7,344 bases of DNA from Tannerellaceae bacterium (lineage in GTDB: Bacteria; Bacteroidota; Bacteroidia; Bacteroidales; Tannerellaceae), in the NCBI GenBank assembly GCA_031273385.1, contig JAISRY010000055.1, positions 1 to 7,344 of the forward strand, read 5' to 3'. Below the pieces are notes generated by a model, which had not been told where the DNA came from, searched no databases, and saw nothing but the letters and a program-made list of their open reading frames with translations. Made by a program: the position numbers and the translations under genes. Positions 1 to 4,824 of this stretch are shown here, piece by piece; within the stretch, counting starts at the first letter, position 1, and every line of letters starts with the position of its first letter.

Positions 1-90
1 ACCCGCCTGCCCTTTCGATCGGAGGTGTCTCCACTCGCTGCGCTCGGTCGACATGACGTTCTCCCGCTCGGTCCCCCTAACGGGATTGCT

Positions 91-118
91 ATCGCCGTCA
101 TTTTCCTTTTTGATAAAC
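91..118 (+). repeat. Direct repeat A, copy 1 (28 bp)
   Basis: This 28-nt stretch, beginning atcgccgtcattttcc and ending tttttgataaac, recurs at 465-492 in the same orientation with 26 of 28 bases identical (differences at the ninth and fourteenth positions). The second copy sits five bases from the stop codon of the sigma factor gene. The similarity is far above chance and shows either duplication of this segment or two copies of a dispersed repeat. Confidence 0.8.
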
Positions 119-132
119 CTGGTTTATTGGGT

Positions 133-162
133 GCTTATAATGACGACGAATTACAATCACCT
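133..162 (+). repeat. Direct repeat B, copy 1 (30 bp)
   Basis: The stretch starting gcttataatgacgacgaatt recurs at 299-328 with 28 of 30 bases identical. Similarity continues with one indel into a short gaaaa run in both copies. Spacing between copies is 166 bp, and the 22-bp tandem array lies between them. Confidence 0.8.
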
Positions 163-212
163 CGAAAAGAGCGGAATAATTAAGGCTGAAAGCCTTGTGA
201 GCATGACAGGGT

Positions 213-289
213 GCATACTTTCCCGAAAGAGTATGCATACTTTTCCGAAAGAGTATGCATACTCTTTGGAAAGAGGGTGCATACTCTGG
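213..289 (+). repeat. 22-bp tandem repeat array with palindromic units
   Basis: The hexamer gcatac starts at 213, 235, 257 and 279, an exact 22-bp period. This gives three full units and a partial fourth. Units 1 and 2 differ at one base; unit 3 differs from unit 2 at five. Each unit has the form gcatac...gaaagagtat, so junctions between units form palindromes; the one at 248-267 (aaagagtatgcatactcttt) is a perfect 20-nt palindrome. The motif gggtgcatac occurs at both edges (209-218 and 275-284). There are no unique spacers, so it is not a CRISPR array. Function is unknown: it could be a protein-binding array, a structured transcript end, or a decaying repeat element. Confidence 0.85.
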
Positions 290-298
290 ATTGCCGAC

Positions 299-328
299 GC
301 TTATAATGACGACGAATTGCAATCTCCT
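299..328 (+). repeat. Direct repeat B, copy 2 (30 bp)
   Basis: Second copy of the repeat at 133-162. It directly precedes the left arm of the long inverted repeat. Its gcaatc at 319-324 can pair with gattgc at 289-294, giving a further weak hairpin around the ttataa core. Confidence 0.8.
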
Positions 329-331
329 GAA

Positions 332-442
332 AATCAAATAGTATCCGTCATTGCGAACGCAGTGAAGCAATCCAGGAGTGCGACACATAGACACACCTCT
401 GGATTGCTTCACTGCGTTCGCAATGACGGGTACTATTTGATT
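332..442. repeat. Long inverted repeat (43-bp stem), REP/MITE-like
   Basis: Positions 332-374 are the reverse complement of 400-442 with a single non-Watson-Crick position (T344 against G430, which would be a G-U pair in RNA). Further pairs at 375/399, 376/398 (wobble) and 378-380/394-396 tighten the tip. The core, cattgcgaacgcagtgaagc plus aatcc, belongs to a type of palindromic repeat found between genes in many bacteria, as I recall from general knowledge. It may be a non-autonomous mobile or REP-like element, and the hairpin could also end or stabilise the sigma factor transcript from the minus strand. No transposase gene is present. Confidence 0.85.
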
Positions 443-464
443 ATAATCGGCTGAAAATCACGCA

Positions 465-492
465 ATCGCCGTTATTTCCCTTTTTGATAAAC
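465..492 (+). repeat. Direct repeat A, copy 2 (28 bp)
   Basis: Second copy of the repeat at 91-118 (26 of 28 identical, same orientation). It lies between the long inverted repeat and the 3' end of the minus-strand sigma factor gene, whose stop codon begins at 500. Confidence 0.8.
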
Positions 493-497
493 GCTGC

Positions 498-1007
498 TTA
501 TGAATAGTAAAACTCTTTCAGCTCTCTTTGTAGTACCTGGCGGGCAAAGAAGATACGGCTTTTTACCGTGCCTATCGGGATATTGAGCATGGTCGCTATT
601 TCCTGGTATTTGTACCCGCTTAGGTACATGGAAAAAGGTAGCTTCAGTTCATCGCTGAGATGGTTGATCGCTATGGTGATTTCCTGTGTGTGGCAATCAC
701 CGTCGGGCGATATAAAGCCCGATTCACTGACGATATCCAGATTGTACAAGTCGGCGCCCTGATCGATCACACTTTGTACGCGGACTACTTTATGGTAGTT
801 GTTGATAAAAATGTGACGCATCACGGTCAGTACCCAGCCCTTGAAGTTAATATTGTCTACAAACTTATCCTGACTGTCCAACACTTTTAGCGTCGTCTCC
901 TGTAACAGATCTTGAGCATCGTCCCGGTTTGAGGTAAGCATTAAAGCAAAATGTAACATATTCTCCTGCAAACCAAGCAAGTTTTTTTGAAATTGCACAG
1001 TATTCAT
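498..1007 (-). CDS. ECF-type RNA polymerase sigma factor
   Basis: Small sigma-70 family protein with only regions 2 and 4, the layout of ECF sigma factors that redirect RNA polymerase to alternative promoters. Residues are numbered from the upstream ATG at 1040 (180 aa). Region 2 spans about 25-85, with the DDAQDLLQETTLKV helix (40-53) and FKGWVLTVMRHIFINNYHK (66-84). Region 4 spans about 122-175, with helix-turn-helix YQEIATMLNIPIGTVKSRI (145-163). I prefer the ATG at 1005-1007 (residue 12, protein 169 aa) because MNTVQFQKNL looks like the usual family start and the upstream residues are Lys-rich translation of AT-rich DNA. Neither start has a Shine-Dalgarno. No anti-sigma gene (FecR-like or zinc-finger) is adjacent, so it may be controlled by its own expression. 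The regulon cannot be read from the sequence. Confidence 0.9.
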   Translation of the reverse strand: MNTVQFQKNLLGLQENMLHFALMLTSNRDDAQDLLQETTLKVLDSQDKFVDNINFKGWVLTVMRHIFINNYHKVVRVQSVIDQGADLYNLDIVSESGFISPDGDCHTQEITIAINHLSDELKLPFSMYLSGYKYQEIATMLNIPIGTVKSRIFFARQVLQRELKEFYYS

Positions 1008-1227
1008 AAATCTAAGAGTTTTTTTCTTTAAAACCATCATAAATATAGGAAATGGAAATAAAGATAAAAGGTTGTTTAATTTACCTTAATATGGAAAATA
1101 GTATCTTTAAGCTTTTGACCCGTTTTTGAAAGTTTGTGGATGTTATTTACAAGTAGGAGAATGGAAAAAAGATAGATATAACAACTTAAAATACATAATA
1201 TACAACAGGCGATTGAAATATTATGCC

Positions 1228-1235
1228 TACTTTTG
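1228..1235 (+). promoter_or_regulatory. Bacteroidetes-type -7 element upstream of the transporter gene
   Basis: TACTTTTG matches the Bacteroidetes -7 consensus TAnnTTTG exactly and lies 31 bp before the transporter ATG at 1267, implying a short leader of roughly 25 nt. No good TTTG -33 element is present at the expected 19-21 bp spacing, so this is a half-supported promoter. The rest of the divergent region 1041-1227 is AT-rich with no clear promoter for the sigma factor; a poor minus-strand match (tatcttta at 1066-1059) is the best I see. Confidence 0.4.
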
Positions 1236-1266
1236 TGGCATATCCAAAATTGAATGACTACAGTTG

Positions 1267-2202
1267 ATGTTAAGTAAAGAAAAACGGAAGGGGCATGGCT
1301 TCATTTTAGTTGCAAATGTATTATTTGCCGTCAATATGCCGATATCCAAATACCTGCTCCCTTCCCACGTCACTCCGGAGGCGTTGACGATCATGCGAAT
1401 GGCATTCGCATGTGTGATGTTCTGGATCACCTCCCTGTTTATGAAGCAGGAAAAGGTGCCGCTGAAAGATTTGGGGTTGCTCTTCCTGTGCGGTATGTGC
1501 GGCATTGCGTTTAATCAGAGCCTGTTTATCATCGGGCTGAACCGGACATCCCCGGTGGATGCTTCGATTATAGCCACTACGGGGCCGATATTCGTCATGT
1601 TGCTGGCCGCCGTGATTCTGAAAGAGCCGATTACGCGGATGAAGACGTTCGGCGTATTGATGGGCGTAGCCGGCGGTACGTCGCTGATCCTTTCGTCGGC
1701 GCAGGCGGGCGGGGGGCAGAGCGGCAGTATGGACGGCGATTTGCTGATCGTGACGAGCGGGTTTATTTACTCCATTTATGTCGTGCTTTCCAAGCCTTTA
1801 AGCGTGCGCTATTCGTCGGTGACGATCATGAAGTGGATGTTCCTGTTCTCGACGGTCGTTTTGCTGCCATTTACCTATACCTTTGTATTGGAGAGTCCTG
1901 CCCTATACCCGGGGCATAGCGGGTGGGAGGTCTCCGGCGGCCTGTTCTACGTCCTTTTCGGGGCGACGTTTATCCCCTACCTTTTGATTCCCATGTCTTT
2001 GAGGCGAATACGCCCGACTACGGTCAGCATGTACAATTATATCCAGCCCATCGTGGCCTCCTTTATTGCGGTGATCGTCGGGCAAGACCGCTTTACGGTC
2101 GGGAAGTGCCTTTCGGCGGCGGTGGTGTTCCTGGGCGTATACCTGGTTACGCAAAGTAAGAGCCGCGAGGATGTAGAGCGGGAGAGAATGAAAGAAAAAT
2201 GA
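1267..2202 (+). CDS. EamA/DMT-family inner-membrane transporter
   Basis: Drug/metabolite transporter superfamily protein of 311 aa, a normal length for two EamA repeats and ten membrane helices. Hydrophobic segments lie at about 11-28, 40-58, 68-84, 98-116, 126-143, 160-176, 187-205, 223-241, 254-272 and 279-295. Each half ends with the family pattern in which a helix precedes a short charged turn: ASIIATTGPIFVMLLAAV then LKEPI (99-122), and MYNYIQPIVASFIAVIVGQ (255-273). The tail (297-311) is highly charged and probably cytoplasmic. The ATG at 1267 is preferred over the TTG directly before it at 1264. The substrate cannot be read from the sequence. The family includes the threonine/homoserine exporter RhtA, and the gene sits 180 bp before the threonine operon, so amino-acid efflux is a reasonable but unproven guess. 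Confidence 0.9.
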   Translation: MLSKEKRKGHGFILVANVLFAVNMPISKYLLPSHVTPEALTIMRMAFACVMFWITSLFMKQEKVPLKDLGLLFLCGMCGIAFNQSLFIIGLNRTSPVDASIIATTGPIFVMLLAAVILKEPITRMKTFGVLMGVAGGTSLILSSAQAGGGQSGSMDGDLLIVTSGFIYSIYVVLSKPLSVRYSSVTIMKWMFLFSTVVLLPFTYTFVLESPALYPGHSGWEVSGGLFYVLFGATFIPYLLIPMSLRRIRPTTVSMYNYIQPIVASFIAVIVGQDRFTVGKCLSAAVVFLGVYLVTQSKSREDVERERMKEK

Positions 2203-2220
2203 TGTTTTTCCGTTCATTTT
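2187..2220 (+). terminator. Possible AT-rich terminator hairpin at the end of the transporter gene
   Basis: aatgaa (2187-2192) pairs with ttcatt (2213-2218), and gaaaaa (2194-2199) pairs with tttttc (2205-2210), with a 1x2 internal loop and the loop tgatg. The stop codon TGA (2200-2202) lies in the loop, and a short T-rich tail follows. The stem has few G-C pairs, so it is weak as an intrinsic terminator. It would separate the transporter transcript from the thr operon promoter. Confidence 0.3.
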
Positions 2221-2251
2221 CTTGCCATTTGGAAAATAATGCGTAATATTG
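2221..2251 (+). promoter_or_regulatory. Candidate thr operon promoter
   Basis: CTTG at 2221-2224 (3 of 4 to the -33 consensus TTTG) is followed after 19 bp by TAATATTG at 2244-2251 (5 of 6 fixed positions of TAnnTTTG). The spacing is typical for the Bacteroidetes housekeeping promoter. The expected transcript start is near 2257, leaving a leader of roughly 125 nt before thrA, with room for the small open frame at 2289. Confidence 0.4.
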
Positions 2252-2288
2252 CTCCCTATAAACCCAAAAACGTAAAACAGGGGAAAAG

Positions 2289-2342
2289 ATGATTCATATA
2301 CTATTTGCATATTTTACATGGGCTTTGACGGCAACCTCTTGA
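2289..2342 (+). CDS. Possible threonine operon leader peptide
   Basis: A 17-codon open frame, MIHILFAYFTWALTATS, lies in the leader of thrA. It carries three threonine codons (ACA 2316-2318, ACG 2328-2330, ACC 2334-2336), all in its last eight residues, plus two Ile and two Leu. Its ATG is preceded by an AGGGGA Shine-Dalgarno-like stretch (2279-2284) with about 5 nt spacing, unlike thrA and the other genes here, which lack one. Its last codons and stop overlap the 5' arm and loop of the hairpin at 2334-2349. The arrangement recalls amino-acid leader peptides such as enterobacterial thrL, but there is no sequence kinship with thrL that I can see. A chance frame of this size is quite possible; conservation in related genomes would decide. 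Confidence 0.4.
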   Translation: MIHILFAYFTWALTATS

Positions 2343-2363
2343 GAGAGGTAGAATCATTTTTTT
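2334..2363 (+). promoter_or_regulatory. Leader hairpin plus T-run, candidate attenuator
   Basis: acctct (2334-2339) and agaggt (2344-2349) form a perfect 6-bp stem with loop tgag, followed after 7 nt by a run of seven T (2357-2363), all 20 bp before thrA. The gap between stem and T-run makes it a poor classical terminator. The 5' arm contains the last Thr codon of the possible leader peptide, so a ribosome waiting at the Thr codons would keep the stem open. In addition, 2283-2295 can pair with 2351-2363 over 13 positions (two G-U), which would hide both the leader Shine-Dalgarno and the T-run. Attenuation or translational control is inferred, not shown. Confidence 0.35.
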
Positions 2364-2382
2364 AAAATTAAATCCGTATCCG

Positions 2383-4824
2383 ATGAAAGTATTGAAGTTC
2401 GGCGGGACATCCGTAGGTTCCGTGAATAGTATTTTAAATGTAAAGAGAATTGTAGAGGCTATTGATGAGCCCATCGTTGTCGTCGTGTCCGCATTGGGCG
2501 GCATTACCGACAGGTTATTGACTACGGCGGCCATGGCCTCGAAAGGAGATATCGCCTACCAAAAGGAGCTGTCGGGGATCGTCGCCCGCCATTTTGATAT
2601 CATAGAGGGTGTGATCGCCGACCAGGCCGGGCGGGAAGAGGTCAGGCGGCAGGTGGCCGGCCTGCTGGACGAGTTGTCCAATATCTTCAAAGGCGTATAC
2701 CTGATTAACGACCTGTCGCCCAAAACCTCCGACGCCATCGTCAGTTACGGCGAACGGATATCTTCCCTGATCCTCTCCCATGTGCTAGGGGATGCGCGGT
2801 TGTTCGATTCGCGCAAGCTGATCAAGACGGTGAAGCAGTTCAATAAGCATATCGTTGATTTCGAGTTGACGAACAAGCTGATCCGGGAGGCCTTTACCCC
2901 GCTTCCCAAGGTCTCTTTAGCCCCCGGCTTTATCTCGTCGAGCAAGGAGAACGGGGAGGTGACCAATCTCGGACGCGGCGGCTCGGATTATACGGCCGCT
3001 ATCCTGGCGGCTGCCCTGGATGCCTCTATCCTGGAGATATGGACGGACGTCGACGGGTTTATGACGGCTGACCCCAAGGTGATCAGTTCGGCGTATGTGA
3101 TCGACCGCCTGACCTTTACGGAGGCCATGGAGTTGTGCAACTTCGGGGCGAAGGTGATCTATCCGCCTACGATCTATCCTGTGTACCACAAGAATATACC
3201 GATCCGCATCCGCAATACGTTCAACCCCGACGCGCCGGGGACATATATCTCCAGGGAGCGCAAACCGGAATCCGGCAAGTCCATGATTAAGGGGATATCC
3301 TCCATTAACGATACCTGTTTGATCACCGTACAGGGGTTGGGTATGGTCGGCGTTATCGGGGTGAATTACCGGATATTCAAGATTCTGGCGAAAAACGGGA
3401 TCAGCGTCTTTATGGTTTCCCAGGCCAGTTCCGAAAACAATACGACCTTTGCTGTCCGTAATGCCGATGCCGCCCTGGCGGTGGATGTGCTGAACGAAGA
3501 GTTCGCCCTGGAGCGGGCGCAGGGCGAGATCAACGATATGACGGCCGAGATGAACCTGGCGACCGTCGCTATCGTAGGCGAAAACATGAAACGTACGCCC
3601 GGCATCGCCGGTAAGCTGTTCGGCACGTTGGGGCGCGCAGGTATCAGTGTGATCGCCTGCGCCCAGGGTGCTTCGGAGACCAATATCTCTTTCGTCATCA
3701 AGCTCAAATACCTGCGCAAGGCGTTGAACTCGATCCACGACTCCTTTTTTCTGTCCGAATACAAAGTGCTGAACCTCTTTATTGCCGGCGTCGGTACGGT
3801 GGGGGGGAAGCTGTTGGAGCAGATACGCAGCCAGCACGTGACGCTGATGGAGCAAAACAGCCTCAAGCTGCGTGTCGTAGGGGTGGCCAATTCGCAGCGG
3901 GCGCTTCTTTCCCGCGAGGGGCTGACGCTGGATACCTGTATCCATGAGTTGCGGACAAACGGGGAGCCCAGTTCGCCGGAACATTTGTGCGAAGAGATCC
4001 TGAAGATGAATATCTTTAACTCCGTCTTTGTCGACTGTACCGCCAGTCCCGAAATAGCGGCGATCTACGAGGCGCTGCTGAAGAACAACATATCGGTGGT
4101 TGCCGCCAACAAGCTCGCCGCCTCTTCGCCCTACGGCAATTACCTCAAACTGAAAGAGACCGCCCGCCAGCGGGGGATCAAATTCCTGTTTGAAACCAAC
4201 GTCGGCGCAGGGCTTCCGATCATCAATACGATGAACGACCTGATCAATAGCGGCGACCATATACTGAAACTGGAAGCCGTTCTGTCGGGGAGCCTCAATT
4301 TCATCTTCAATACACTCAGCGCGGATATCCCGCTGAGTAAAGCCATTATGATGGCGAAAGAGGCGCACTATGCCGAACCCGACCCCCGCATCGACCTGAG
4401 CGGTAAGGATGTGATCCGCAAACTGGTGATCCTGGCGCGCGAGGCCGGTTACAAGGTGGAGCAGGAGGATGTCAGGTGCGACCGGATTATTCCCGAAAAG
4501 TACTTCGAGGGATCGCTGGAAGATTTCTGGAACAACATCAAGGCGCTGGACGCCGAGTTCGAGGCCAAACGGCAACGGGTCGAGGCGGAAGAGAAACGGA
4601 TCCGCCTGGTGGCAAGAATGGAAAAGGGCGTATGCGAGATCGGTTTGCAGGAGGTCGACAGGCATCATCCCTTTTACGAACTGGAGGGGAGCAACAATAT
4701 CATCATGATTTATACCGAGCGGTACTACGACTATCCCATGATGATCAAAGGCTACGGGGCGGGAGAAGATGTGACCGCCGCAGGTGTATTTTCCGACATC
4801 ATTTCAATAGCCAATATCAGATGA
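2383..4824 (+). CDS. thrA: Bifunctional aspartokinase / homoserine dehydrogenase
   Basis: Fused enzyme for the first and third steps of the aspartate pathway to threonine: ATP-dependent phosphorylation of aspartate, and NAD(P)H-dependent reduction of aspartate semialdehyde to homoserine. It has 813 aa, the usual length. The kinase domain (about 1-290) shows KFGGTS (5-10), SYGERISS (121-128), NLGRGGSDYTAAI (195-207) and EIWTDVDGFMTADP (218-231). Two ACT-type regulatory segments follow (about 303-360 and 392-440), with SQASSE and AQGASE carrying Gln347 and Gln428 at the places where related enzymes bind threonine, so feedback inhibition by threonine is likely. The dehydrogenase domain (about 463-813) has GVGTVGG (469-475), VDCTAS (550-555), AANK (574-577), TNVGAGLP (605-612), EPDPRIDLSGKDVIRK (665-680, with Asp676 and Lys680 as likely catalytic pair) and GYGAGEDVTAAGVF (790-803). 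The ATG has no Shine-Dalgarno. The gene ends in an ATGA overlap with the next one. Confidence 0.97.
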   Translation: MKVLKFGGTSVGSVNSILNVKRIVEAIDEPIVVVVSALGGITDRLLTTAAMASKGDIAYQKELSGIVARHFDIIEGVIADQAGREEVRRQVAGLLDELSNIFKGVYLINDLSPKTSDAIVSYGERISSLILSHVLGDARLFDSRKLIKTVKQFNKHIVDFELTNKLIREAFTPLPKVSLAPGFISSSKENGEVTNLGRGGSDYTAAILAAALDASILEIWTDVDGFMTADPKVISSAYVIDRLTFTEAMELCNFGAKVIYPPTIYPVYHKNIPIRIRNTFNPDAPGTYISRERKPESGKSMIKGISSINDTCLITVQGLGMVGVIGVNYRIFKILAKNGISVFMVSQASSENNTTFAVRNADAALAVDVLNEEFALERAQGEINDMTAEMNLATVAIVGENMKRTPGIAGKLFGTLGRAGISVIACAQGASETNISFVIKLKYLRKALNSIHDSFFLSEYKVLNLFIAGVGTVGGKLLEQIRSQHVTLMEQNSLKLRVVGVANSQRALLSREGLTLDTCIHELRTNGEPSSPEHLCEEILKMNIFNSVFVDCTASPEIAAIYEALLKNNISVVAANKLAASSPYGNYLKLKETARQRGIKFLFETNVGAGLPIINTMNDLINSGDHILKLEAVLSGSLNFIFNTLSADIPLSKAIMMAKEAHYAEPDPRIDLSGKDVIRKLVILAREAGYKVEQEDVRCDRIIPEKYFEGSLEDFWNNIKALDAEFEAKRQRVEAEEKRIRLVARMEKGVCEIGLQEVDRHHPFYELEGSNNIIMIYTERYYDYPMMIKGYGAGEDVTAAGVFSDIISIANIR

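Larger units (their letters stand above)
1..497. other. Gene-free, repeat-rich intergenic block
   Basis: No credible protein gene is seen here; the open frames that cross it are made of repeat sequence. The left edge (about 21-73) has a short hairpin, ggag/ctcc at 21-24 and 29-32, and two copies of cgctcggtc at 41-49 and 65-73; a similar 'cgctgcgctcggtcgacatgacg' sequence is a common dispersed intergenic type in Bacteroidetes (from memory). A 15-nt palindrome (ataaacctggtttat) lies at 113-127 and a small perfect hairpin (aaggct gaa agcctt) at 182-196. The larger repeats are listed separately. The block lies downstream of the minus-strand sigma factor gene, so part of it may end that transcript. 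It continues past the left edge of the window, so its full extent is unknown. Confidence 0.8.

Noticed and set aside
213..289. CRISPR-like array
   Set aside because: Units are contiguous with no unique spacers, and no cas gene is in view.
53..454. Open frame of 133 codons on the plus strand in the left block, and a minus-strand one at 98-412
   Set aside because: Both are translations of the tandem, direct and inverted repeats, with no known domain and no ribosome binding site.
1091..1129. 12-codon plus-strand frame in the divergent intergenic region
   Set aside because: It is short, has no Shine-Dalgarno, and its content is typical of AT-rich spacer DNA.
1264..1266. TTG as start of the transporter gene
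   Set aside because: An ATG follows immediately at 1267; the extra residue has no support.
2301..2307. ctatttg as a second -7 element for thrA
   Set aside because: The spacing within TAnnTTTG is off by one base, and no -33 partner is visible.
2917..4668. Open frame of 583 codons on the minus strand inside thrA
   Set aside because: It lies wholly antisense to a gene with clear family motifs, has no recognisable domain, and its composition is what a mirrored GC-rich reading frame gives.
4476..4820. In-frame upstream extension of the ApgM-family gene
   Set aside because: It would overlap the conserved end of thrA; the family start MKAIIILGDGMAD fits the ATG at 4821 exactly.
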